A DNA stretch of 48,462 nucleotides from assembly GCA_002221725.1 (NCBI GenBank), contig NJFT01000280.1:1-48462 (forward strand), given 5' to 3'. Within the stretch, counting starts at the first letter, position 1, and each line of letters begins with the position of its first letter. Shown here one piece after another: positions 22,481 through 33,065 of this stretch. The translations under genes and the position numbers were made by a program. The notes beneath the pieces were generated by a model. It saw nothing but the letters and a program-made list of their open reading frames with translations, was not told where the DNA came from and made no database searches. This DNA is from Scedosporium boydii. Lineage: Eukaryota; Ascomycota; Sordariomycetes; Microascales; Microascaceae.

Positions 22481-23219
22481 CGCCACGAGAAGGTCTCCTT
22501 CTAGTGGAGGTCAGCGTTGTCGTCGAAACCAAACTTGGCGTCCATGCAGAGAACCTTGTGGTCCGTGGTCTCTTTTTTTCTTCTCCCCTGGTGCGCTCAG
22601 CGCGTGCAGTTCACCTACGGCGAGGCTTAGACCTCCAGCGAGGGCAGGGATTAACCCCACGCACACAACGAGAGGCAGTGCATCCGTCGGAAATTAAAGT
22701 GATCCAAAGTGGGCTAGGCCACGGCTTTCTCGCAGCTTCGCATAAAGGCGACGGTTCCCGGACTCGGAGCGAAATTCGGGCCCTCCTCGTTGGGACATGT
22801 CCCAAATGCTTCTAGCGTACGATGTAAGGCTGACAGCCCCTTTTCTGGAAGATTGCGGGAAGGGTGCCATGTGGTTTTTACATGGATTAATAAAACGAAA
22901 ACATGTAGGAAAGAAAACAAGAGAGAAGAAGGAAGAGAGAAAGGAGAGGCCAAAGCTTCGGTGGCCCTCATACCTGCCTGCCCTATCGGTAAGTTTGCGT
23001 CATCCACAGGGCAGCACCTCTGCCGTCTCAACGAGATAAAAGCATCATGATGTGACTGGAAGCCTGTGAATAATCGTGTGCTTTCGTTTGTCTATGGCAG
23101 CACTTCGCGCGCCTGCTGGCGAGTTGTTACTAGAAGCTACTGGGCCTCTCACTTTGGCTACTAATTTTGCGCTGGTAGATGTCTATATTGTAGTCTATTT
23201 GCGATGTAAGTCCTCAATG
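22481..23219. other. Intergenic region, nothing recognised
   Basis: Short overlapping frames on both strands without motifs, start context or splice support. No gene called. Confidence 0.4.
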
Positions 23220-24171
23220 TTAAGCAATCCCCGTTTTCAGCCCATGAAGTTGAATTGCATCCTCAGAAGAGGCCAGGGGCTCTGCGTCAAATCTACTCCG
23301 TCCTTCCAAATCCCCAATATACCATACTAGGAACACCATCATGACTGCAGCCATGAGTAGTGTGTCAAACATATACAGAAATATCTCGTGAGATATGAGA
23401 TAACCCTTGTTCCCTTGCAAGTACTCAACGACTCGAAATATACTCCGGATAAGGATGATTGCGCTGGTCAGGTACAGCACGTTCAGATGGCGCTGCCACG
23501 CTATTCCCTTCCTCCTGGGATCTTCCAACGGCAATTTGGTCATCCGGAAGTTGAAGAGTATAGATGTTGCAACAAAAAAGCTGAAAAAGCATATTTGTAC
23601 CCATAACCCAGCGATAATGATTTTCTCCCCAGCTTCGTAAAGCTCTAGTGTCCCTGCTGCTTGAACACCGCCGCCTCCTGCTTGTAGGGTAAAGGAGACA
23701 ATATCGCCACAAACAAAGATTTTCGTTACCCGTCGAACTGGTAGTAAAGAGAGATCTTCGGCATGGAGTGATCGGATTAGCCGACCGAGAATCATGTATA
23801 TCGATGCCGCGTAGAGCGCTGGAGCAACCAGGATGAGGATCGCCTGCATAACGAAGCCGCCAATAGCTTTGTCGTCGAAGTGGGACCATATTCTACCACA
23901 ATATCCAACGGTTTGGACTTGGAATAAGAAGGGAAAAGTCAGCTGATGGTAACCACTGTGGAAAGTGTAGAATCCTATACATACAAAGTCCACCGAGGGC
24001 GAATACGGAAAAGTAGTAGGCTCTTGCACGAAGTAGCCTCCAGAGATGCGCAGCAGTCAGGACAGCGAAAACAGCGACACTCACTGCGGCCGCCGGGAGT
24101 GATGGAATGTACCGATAGAGCTTAAAATCGAATGCTTCCGGGTCCACAAGAGTGGAATTTGAGGCATCCAT
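23220..24171 (-). CDS. RTA1-like lipid-translocating exporter (copy A)
   Basis: RTA1 family seven-pass membrane protein; characterised members (yeast RTA1, RSB1) are linked to resistance to 7-aminocholesterol or sphingoid long-chain bases. Exons 23985-24171 and 23220-23917 with a 67-nt intron (GTATGT donor, CAGCTGAC branch region, CAAG acceptor) whose phases agree, giving 294 aa, normal for the family. Family blocks are present: ALGGLFQ across the intron, QAILILVAPALYAASIYM, IVSFTLQAGGGGVQ, IRSIFRVVEYLQG and EIFLYMFDTLLM. Seven hydrophobic helices can be counted. It has the same intron position as copy B at 27785-28809, so the two are paralogues. It lies just downstream of a Zn2Cys6 regulator on the same strand. 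Confidence 0.92.
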
Positions 24172-25223
24172 TATTCGGTGTGGACGATATCGGATCTGTG
24201 AAAAGAATGGCTTCTGTGAGGGAGAGACCTAAGAAATCAAGACTGGGTGCTCAGGGATTAATATAAATACGGATTCCTCTTCTTAAGGGCTGGCAGTCTT
24301 TCGCGCGAGTGGGAAACTGGGGCTAACCTTAAATTTTAGGCTGGGACGGAGGCGCGGTGCTTCAAACTCGATCCGAAAACTCGTACTCGGTACGAGGATT
24401 GGAGCTATCAGACCGCGCTTGATCAGATATGGGGCCATCACGAGGGATGTGGCCCGCTAGGTCGCCGCAGCGTGTTGCGTAGAGTACCATATACTAACTC
24501 AACTCCGGGATTACCGACACGAATCCTACCTAGGCGTCCATCCAGGCCTGGAATTACCATTTTTTAAGTTTAGAAAGACAGGCGGGCAGAAAAGAAGCCG
24601 CCATTTTCTATGAGAGCCCTCGGTGAATTGAAAATTCTGCTTGCATCTAACGTCGATCCCGCTGATCCCCGCAGAATTTAGGCCAACACTTGGATTGGTA
24701 CTGATTTCTAGGTCATGAACCATGTCATGGCAGAGAGAGGCAGAGATGGAGATCGGGGGGGAGCGATTGTGGCACTATCTCACATTCGAGAGATGTTCCA
24801 TCCCAACCCTAGGACTTTTGTCTGCACTAAATCTCGCGGGCGGCCCTGCATATCTTCGTATTCTTGTAGTCTTTACAAAATAGTGTACAAACTCGGCTAT
24901 CCCCCGGCGTGGGTTCGCATTGCACGTTGACGCATTGTTCCTCGCATGTCCCCCACTCGGCGCCACGTTGTGTTATGAGAACCCGAGTCACCCGAGTCTC
25001 GGACCGAGTCCGAGAGGCGGTCCCACAAATCTGACACTGAACAAGGGGCAGGACATAAGACAAACTCAATACTTCGTAAACTGCTTGTGCCCTACATCTC
25101 CTTAGAAGGGACACGCACTCACGAGGACCAAGCCACTGAAGAGAGAGTACAAAGTATGGGTCCGCCTCCGGCAATTCACCAGAACGAAATCTCCTCTCTG
25201 TAATTCGATCCGAGTAAACTAAT
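24172..25223. other. Intergenic region between RTA1 copy A and the regulator
   Basis: Contains the RTA1 promoter (an ATATAAATAC-like stretch near 24260) and several CTCGG/CCGAG-type words around 24375 and 24985-25015. No gene supported on either strand. Confidence 0.4.
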
Positions 25224-26670
25224 CTAGTAATTGCCATGTCCTGAAGGAGCTATCCATCCAATCTCCTCAATCGGCCACCTAATCCACCCCCTATGATTTG
25301 CGTCCAAGATCTCCCAGGCCCTGGACATCAAGAAGCTACTCCATCCCCGCAGCCACACGTTCCCCTCCAATTTGTTCAACACAACGCAGAAATACGCAAA
25401 TATCGCTACAGCTTCCTGCGTTGGCACCTGGAGGAGTGGCATAAAAGTTTCTGCGACCGTAAACTGCCAGACAAACGCGTCCATTATGTCCAGGCTCTGA
25501 AATGCAGATGACAGGGCCAAGTTGAGCTGGCCTCGGAGCTCGCAGATCGCCTCAGAGTAGATACCGCGAAGCGACTCGTCCGGCACAGTAGGCGACATTA
25601 AATCTCTGAGGTTATCGAGCACTTTCGACTCTGTAAATTTGGGGTCGTGTGATATTTCCCACCGCTTCGCACCCAGGGCCAAGATCGGCGAGAGCATCCC
25701 AGAATAGCTACTAGATTGTAGTCGATACAATAGCTTACGCACGCCACTGAGCAGGAAAATCCAGTCAGGGAATGCGGACTCACCGATGAGCAGTGAGGTA
25801 TTTCTGGTTCTAGGGCACCCTAAAGCTGACACGGGGAAATATTGTTAGTAGGTTTATCCTTGGTAGGGTTGAACTTGGATGCGCCCCGAGTGGACGTACC
25901 GAAATACATCGTTAAAACGCTAAAGATCCACAACGCCTCGCATTTTTCGGTTCCGTCCATTTCTTTCATCAGTGAAACGGCAGTGTGCGTTGCAGCTTGG
26001 TGATGTAGGTATGCATGTGCAATGTAGTCATTCTTCTTCTCGGGGCGATACTGGGAGAGGTGCAACGCCGAGACGGCAAGGATAGACCGCATGACATAGT
26101 CGTGCCCGGCGGCGTGGCGTATGATGTCCGTTTTCCATAATTCCCGGATAGTACCATCGCTGCTGAGCGTGGTGTAGGTTGCAGTAGTAAAATTGTGTAG
26201 GAGCTCGAGGTCAAGGAGGTTCAGGGGAGGTTCAGGTCCGGCGAGTCCCGCAGAGGAGGGCGTATGCGCTCTCGCATCCAGGAATTGGCAAAAGATACCG
26301 CGCCTTATACAGTTTCGGCAAGAGGGGCGGCGCTCATCACACTAAGATTAAGATGGGTTACTAACAGGCTGAGAAAACGGCAGCGGCGTGGAAGCGGGAG
26401 TAGCCAACGATTCGCAGGGGCGATGGAGAACAGGACGAGCTCGAACCTTGATTTTTCGGCTCTTGCAAGTTTTACAGCCTGTCCTTGTTTTCTTGTGGGT
26501 GCTTCTGATGGGTTTGTCGACTTGATCTGTAGTAACATCCGCAGTAGCCGAGACTGCTAGTGGAGCTGAGTCTGTGGAAGGCAAGTCATCAGTCCGGGGG
26601 GCTCGTCGCTGAATGCCGCGGGTTGGAGTGAGTTGGAGTGGACAGTCTTACCCTCGTCCATTCCTCGCAT
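25224..26670 (-). CDS. Zn2Cys6 transcription factor, UPC2/sterol-uptake-control type
   Basis: Nuclear DNA-binding regulator. Four exons: 26652-26670 (a 19-nt first exon starting ATG CGA GGA), 26447-26571, 25900-26341, 25224-25825. All three introns (80, 105, 74 nt) join in agreeing phase, giving 395 aa. The binuclear cluster is split by intron 2: CKTCKSRKIK then CDERRPSCRNCIRRGIFC, a perfect C-x2-C-x6-C-x6-C-x2-C-x6-C. It is followed by LDLELLHNFTTATYTTLS and SILAVSALHLSQYRP, blocks of the Fungal_trans_2 domain found in sterol uptake control regulators. The C-terminus ends WPIEEIGWIAPSG. It lies between two RTA1 genes on the same strand, so control of lipid-efflux genes is a reasonable guess, not shown by sequence. 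Confidence 0.88.
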
Positions 26671-27784
26671 TTGCTGAAATACAGGAATTATAAAGAGAAA
26701 TTGCCGCTTTGCCAATGATGATAAAGCTTCCACAAGGGATTTTCACGGTGGCTAAAGACACCTTCCGCGTCGAGAGATTCCGAAACTCGGGACGAACACG
26801 ACGACTGGAAAGGTCGTTGACTCGGTCATGTGAGCCTCGATGCCTCCAATCAACATTATTAAAATAAATGTTAGTCACCAAGGTCACTCAGAATGGCTTC
26901 GAGCATTTTTCAAACAAGAAAATCTATCTTTTATCTCTTAATATATATATATATAAAGAGTTATAAGTAATTAATTATAATTTTTTTAATAAATTAAAAT
27001 TAATTAATTTATATGGTCCTTTCGAAGCTAATAAAGAGTTTTGTAGGTGCCGGCGGCTGCCGGGGGGTGACAGCTACTGATTTCGTGCCATTGTGACCAC
27101 GACTATAACAATGTGAGAAATGACGTCAGGACGTGGATTGAAGGCGGTTCTATTGACATGGTGAAACGATGGGGCATCGGGTTGTGAAGTACCTGTCAAG
27201 ATATGAATGCATGTGATTCTCGAATTCTTTTCAATATCATGAATTCGAACTAGCACGGGTCTTGGATCTTGCTTGGGAGCCGGGGGGATGGCCACAGATG
27301 CTCCTCATGGATTTCTCGCTCCTCCCTCAGCTGGGCGGCTGCCCAAGGAGGATAGAGAAGCGCGCAGGACGAGAGCGGCACCGGTACGCGGATGATGAAG
27401 GGCCCCAAGAGGATATAGATTTCTTTAACTCGCCGGAAACACGCCATTCTCAGGTGGCAAGCCATGGCAAGATGGGCTTTAAGTCAGTTTACGTGATGAA
27501 TAAAAGAAAGAAAACGTTTGCTTCTGATTGAGTATTTCGTCGGAGGTGGCGCTTCTAAAAACGGCCGCAAGAAACCTGACAGCTGAAAATGCCGCTGTTT
27601 AGTTAGACCTTACCTCCTTCTCAACGGGTCTTCATCTATGTTTTGGAAGAGGGATAATGAAGTCTAGCATTAAACGCATGAAGGTCGCTGAATTATATAC
27701 AAACTCAAGTAAACTTTCTCAGCATCTTGCCCCATTTAGAGGAGCAAGAATGTCAGTTTATATTTTCTATACCATTCAATATGA
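26671..27784. other. Intergenic region with short AT microsatellite
   Basis: An (AT)n-type stretch lies at about 26940-26956 within AT-rich sequence to 27010. No gene with motif or splice support between the regulator promoter and the 3' end of RTA1 copy B. Confidence 0.45.
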
Positions 27785-28809
27785 TCAGACGATCCGCCCC
27801 ATCTCCACGGGTAGGTGTTGGTAGCTATCCGTATCACTTTCGACATGGGTATAGGGACCTAAGCCCTCACCTTCAGTTTTGGCATCGCGGGACAAGTCGG
27901 AACCATGCCCAAGATCACCGACATACCAGATGGCGAAGATGACCATGACGGCAACCATTAGGAGGGTATCGAAGATGTAGAGGAAGGCCTCGTGGGATAT
28001 GAGGTAGCCGCCATTTCCCTGGAGGTACTCGATGACGCGAAAAATGCTTCGGACTAGGATGAGGAAGCTAGCGGCGTAGAGAACGTAAAGGTGGCGCTTC
28101 CAGCAGGGGATGCGGGACAGGGAGGCGAGACTCGGGTGGACAACAACGTTGCGATGGAAAGTGAGGGAAACGACGACGAAGATGCTGAAGACGACGATTT
28201 GCACGAAGAGGCCCACAATGATGATCTTTTCACCAAGCTCGTACATGTCCAGGCTGCCAGCTGATTGAATGCCACCTCCGCCGGCCTGCATGACGAACGA
28301 GATTACATCCCCGGTGACGAAGATCTTGGTCATCCAAGCACGAGGGATAACGCATAGAGCTTCAGCATCGAGGCTATGGACAAGACGGCCGAGAATCATG
28401 TAGATGGAGGCTGCGTAGAGAGCGGGGGCGACGAGAATTAGAATCGCCTGGATGATGAACCCGCCGAGGGCCGTGGTGTCGAAATGTGACCAGATGCGGC
28501 CGGCATAACCGAGAGCTTGGACTGTTGTAGCGTGGAAAAAAGATGAAAAGAAAGGATTAGCTTAGGGATTGGGTAAATGAAGGCGTGCTGTCTACCGAAC
28601 GTACAGAGACCGCCTAAGGTAAAGGCTGTGAAATACAGAGATCGATGCCGCAAGACCAGCCATGCGTGGTATGCGGTGAGGGCGCCGAAAACGGAGGCGG
28701 CGATAATAGCTGCTGGGAGCGACGGGGTGTATCGATACAGGCTAAAGACAAGCGTGTCATGGCCGGCAGCGGATGTGTCAAACCCCTCGGTGGAGTTGGC
28801 TGAATTCAT
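27785..28809 (-). CDS. RTA1-like lipid-translocating exporter (copy B)
   Basis: Second RTA1 family seven-pass protein, 313 aa, from exons 28605-28809 and 27785-28521 with an 83-nt intron (GTACGT donor, CAACAG acceptor) at exactly the position used in copy A, inside the GGLFQ motif. Shared blocks: QAILILVAPALYAASIYM, VISFVMQAGGGGIQSAG, VRSIFRVIEYLQGNGGYLI and AFLYIFDTLLM. The first cytosolic tail and the C-terminal tail differ from copy A, and the DNA is diverged, so the duplication is not recent. Substrate is probably a lipid such as a sphingoid base or sterol-like compound, inferred from the family only. Confidence 0.92.
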
Positions 28810-29569
28810 GGTTTGTGGAAGAAGCTATGATGTCGGTATTCCTATTCATTGTCTCGAACTTGAAGGAAAGCGGCATGGCGGGTGATATAGAAGATGGGCT
28901 GGCAATTGATCGCAAGAACGGGAGAGGATGCGAGACCGAGCCGAGTACGAGGATACTGGGGTGACCGCTCGGAGACGAAGGCTGAGCATTCGGAACAGGG
29001 GCTGAAGCGGAAGAAAGCCTAAAACGAGAGCTAGAAGTGGAGGCCCACTGTACCAGCATGGATATGACTTAAACCTGGATGGTGGACGATCCAGCACCAC
29101 GGTCATCAACCCAATAAATTATAGCATTGCTAGCCTCTAACATGTGCTTTAAGTTGACCTTGCACGCATCCCTCTCCATATGCCAATCGACCTTGGTTTT
29201 CCTGTGTTGGGCGGAGCCGCACACCAGGGGTGTACGTCGTCTCATTCGCACGACCGCACGCAGCCCTGCAGCGGAGCGAGGATTGAAGGATCCGGCGCTT
29301 ACGGTGTTCGCTCGTTTCAATACTAATTATCATGACCCGCTTTTAAGGCCAAGATGTTGCCCTGATCCTCCCCAATCTTTTTTCTTCACTCTTCGCGTCC
29401 ATGGTGTGGTTTTGTTTGCCATCAATACACCGGTTTCTCTGGGCAGGGAAAATCGAGGACGGAGCTTCTTTTTATCGGTCTATTTGCTTCCATTCTTGGC
29501 AACCAGTAGATTTCACAGGCCACTGGCCACATGAGGACTTGCTTGAATCTACCCGTTCCGTGCATCGCA
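28810..29569. other. Intergenic region, promoter of RTA1 copy B
   Basis: No gene recognised. Frames on both strands are short and begin at non-ATG codons. Holds the RTA1 copy B promoter and the 3' flank of the next regulator. Confidence 0.4.
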
Positions 29570-32021
29570 TCAAAAATTGAAACCGTGCATGTTGGGCCAA
29601 CTCAAACCCTCGAAATTGTTCATGTCCTCCCACAAAAAGTTCGCACCGGCTGGATCAAAAGCGTTGTGAGGCTGGTTAAGAATCTCCATGATCTGCTCAT
29701 CCGACATCGCCGAGAACGTCATCTGGGGCTGAGGCTGCGGGTTGAGGTATTCCGCGTCTGCGAGTGGGAGACCTAGGCTTACCCCGGGCGCAGGTACTAG
29801 GTTGAATTGCTGGTTGTTATTGTCGCCGCTGTTATTATTATTATTATTATTATCATTGCTTCTGCCTTCACCACGGTTGCCGCTAGTGATGATTGCAGTG
29901 GGCGCGGCGTGTGGGGCGGCGATAGGAGCTGCTGAGTGTCCATCCGCTGTCGTAGCTGCCTTCTTCACAATGATTCGGAGATATCGACCGTAGAGCGAAG
30001 GCAGCCCATTCCGATGCGGCGTCGTGTTTCCAACGCGTTCAAGCACACCTGCCGCTTCCTCTATCAAAGTCCTGACGCTCGGGGCCAGGTTAGAACTCCC
30101 GCTCGCGTAGGCACTTATCGTCAAGGCAAAGCAGGCGGCAAATGTGATCATGATGGCGGTGTTGTTGGGCATCGAGCGCAGCACGGTTTCGCCTCTAATG
30201 GCAACCCGTAGGACCGTGAGAGCCGAGGACATACCCGCCGTCCTGAAGAACTGCCTCACCTCGATCGGCGCGGTGGGATGGTTGATGACGCCGCTGTAAA
30301 TGGACAGCCTTGTGTGCGTCACGAGGATGTTGACGTACGGGGGTAGCTCCCCCTGCGGACCGGACCCGATCGACATGCCCCAGTCCGCGTGCCATTGGTC
30401 GAAGAATCTCTCAATTATGCCCTGGATAGACTGCGCTATGAGGGAACTGTCGGAAGCGTTGTTCTTCTGTGAGCCGTCACACATGGCGCGGACTGTGGCG
30501 AAAACTGCATCGAGATCCCGGCGCAGCACTGCAATGGACACAAGATGACTATCCTGCGAGTCGGCAATGTCGGACCTATGCCATTGGTCGCAGTCTCGGA
30601 CGGATCGCGTCAGTGGAACGGTAAAGTTGCGTCCGCGAGCAAGAGACATGCCCCGCTCGAGCACGAATAGGGCAATCCAACATCTTTCCCTTCGTCGGAG
30701 TAGCCTCCGCCCCAGTTCCGAAGCGGGATCAACCTGGCCGAACCCATCCATGGCCAAGGCTGTCCGCGGATCGACGCAATCTCCACGGGTAACGTCTGCA
30801 GCCGGGGCCGGCATGTCGGCTGGGACCAGGAGCTTGTGTAAAGAGAGGTCTATGGCGATGCTAGTAGCCATGGCGGTATACCACGGCGTCTCGTCGTCAC
30901 TACTATGATGGCCCGGGAACATCCACGGCACATTCACCATGAAGGCGAGTACGATTTCAACCGACTTGTGCTGTTGGACCACTACCCTATGGGCCAGGTT
31001 CTTTGCGTGTCTCGACAACCTCTTGGATAAAGCGCCGTCCTGCAGGCGAAATAAGGCGGAGGCAGCCATTATGGAGGTGAAGAGGAAGACAGAGCGTGAG
31101 CGCGTAAAAGGGACAGTGTAGAGCTTGGGGTCGAGTCCCCATCGTGTATGGGCGAGGTTCCTGTGGAAGCTAGCGTGACCGTGAGCGTGAGATACTCGTC
31201 TAAATGAAATCTTCATCCTACCGCGTTGTACTTACCAATCGAACAGCTCCTCCGCCTCGCGTTCAGTCACTAAGCCCATATCAATTGGATCGATATCCTC
31301 GCCGGTATCGAGGTTCACCCGCACGCCGGTGAAAAAGGACTGAATCTCCGAGTCGCCGTCATCCTCGTCATGCGGCTGGTTCCTAGCGCCAGGATGGGCC
31401 AGCGAACCCGCGAGACCCGGCGAGTTGCCCGTTCCACTAGCAGTGGGAGACAGCTGCAAATTGGATGCCCGGGCAAGAAGTTGTAAAGGGTTTTCGGCGT
31501 CATCTACCGTAAGGCTCCCTTCGCGGTGCTGGGCAATAACGAATGGTTGATGTTCAGGTGAGGCATCAGTTTCGTCTTCGTCATCTGAGTAGGCTAGATT
31601 ATTGGCATCGTCAACCCGAGATGGCTCACTAGACTCAACTGCTACCGGGTTCAGCGACCTAGTTGAAGGAGTCTCCCCAACCTCGCCTAGGAGTTGCCTG
31701 AGAGCCAGAATCGTTTCATTATCTTCGGAGGTTTGCTTTCCTGACTGGACTCTCCTGACGGCCTGTTCTATGTGAAATATGGCCTTGTTAGAGCCTTTTA
31801 ATTTGCTGCGTCACAGTTAGTCTTGCCTGGGCCGGGACAATCCATTCGGGGTAGTCTCACTTCTTGCTGCCTTTTCGCCTCCCCGCGGTAAATGTCGGCC
31901 TGACGCACTCAACTTCGAGCTGGGCGCACCTTTTGCACTCGTTCCGGTCCAGAGACCAATCGCATTTGATCTTGCTCTTGCGGCATACGAGACAGGCAGC
32001 CTGCTTAGGATGGCGGAGCAT
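29570..32021 (-). CDS. Zn2Cys6 transcription factor with fungal regulatory middle domain
   Basis: Nuclear regulator of 776 aa from three exons (31861-32021, 31236-31805, 29570-31169). The introns are 55 nt (31806-31860, ACTAACTG branch point) and 66 nt (31170-31235), with phases agreeing at both. Starting at the ATG at 32021, the cluster follows at once: CLVCRKSKIKCD, then ECKRCAQLEVEC. An acidic linker (SDDEDETD) and LVTEREAEELFD lead into the Fungal_trans domain (LDPKLYTVPFTRSRSVFLFT, then LRRRERCWIALFVLERGMSL). The C-terminal region has an Asn tract coded by an ATT/AAT microsatellite (about 29830-29852 on the plus strand) and a Gln/Pro-rich end that could activate transcription. The family is clear; target genes are unknown. 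Confidence 0.88.
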
Positions 32022-33065
32022 CTCGGTTGACGGGCCAGTCGCTCCGCGATAGCCCGACCCTGTTGCAGGTTATCAAACCCCTCCCCGCCGAACGGCACGT
32101 AGAACGACGAAAGACTACAATTCTTAGATGCAGGATGTATTGAGATCTATATTGAGATGATGCAGCGTCTGCACACCGAGACTTTTTCGCCCCACGAAGG
32201 TGAGGGGAATGAATATTCAAAGTGAAGCTCGAGAGGATGAGATGAAACTTGGAGGTACCAAGCAAGAGCACGAGGTTGGTTTCGATGCGCAAAATTCTAG
32301 GGGCTAGTAACAGTCTTGGTGTGGCTTCAAGATCGATTTGAGAAACCCTTCTGCGGACATCTGCGGGTTCGTCGCCGACCGGTGCGACCAGGAGAAGGAC
32401 GAAGTTGGGGACTGGGATTGGATTGGAGTCATTGGACGGACTCATTGGAGGTTTCAGACCTCGGTGAATTTAGCTGGCGTTGATTTCACCTCGGGACGCC
32501 TGTCCACAGGTGGACAGACTTGACTGGTCATCTGTTTAGGCACGTGACATTTAGCTAGACCCGGCTCAGCTTCGGCTAAAACACCTCCAACTTCCCAACT
32601 TCAACCTCCTTCACCGAGATTCACCGAGATTCACCGACCCAAGCGTTTGAAGAGCAGTTTCGCAACATCAAGCCGGGAGTTCAAAGGCATCCCAGAGACG
32701 GTACACTAAGACATCGCGCCGTTTCCGGACTGGTGGTGGTACTTAAATTTTATCCCTGAAACCTGGGCTCGAAATGCTTTTGATAAGCGCCGTGGCTTGG
32801 GAACTCGGGCAACTCGCTGCAGCCATTGGCTGCCTCCAGCTCTCTTGAAGGCACCCCTCTTTTTTTCCGTAGATATGACATTGGAATAGAGACTTCTCGA
32901 AAATAGGAAGAGAAAAAAGCCCCTGTTTCTTTGAATGCCTGCATTGGTGGTATAAGACCCGATTTATTGGTTTTTGTGCTCTGCTCTGACTCGGAAAGCC
33001 ATTACTTCAACTTGTAACAGAAACCTTTTGACGACCATCCCGTTCTGTGAACCGAAGCTCTTGCC
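32022..33065. other. Divergent promoter region
   Basis: Lies between the minus-strand regulator and the plus-strand membrane protein. It contains three near-tandem GATTCACCGA copies at about 32618-32640. No gene supported. Confidence 0.45.

Noticed and set aside
22504..23050. Several overlapping frames on both strands
   Set aside because: Short, mutually overlapping and without motifs; typical of GC-balanced noncoding sequence.
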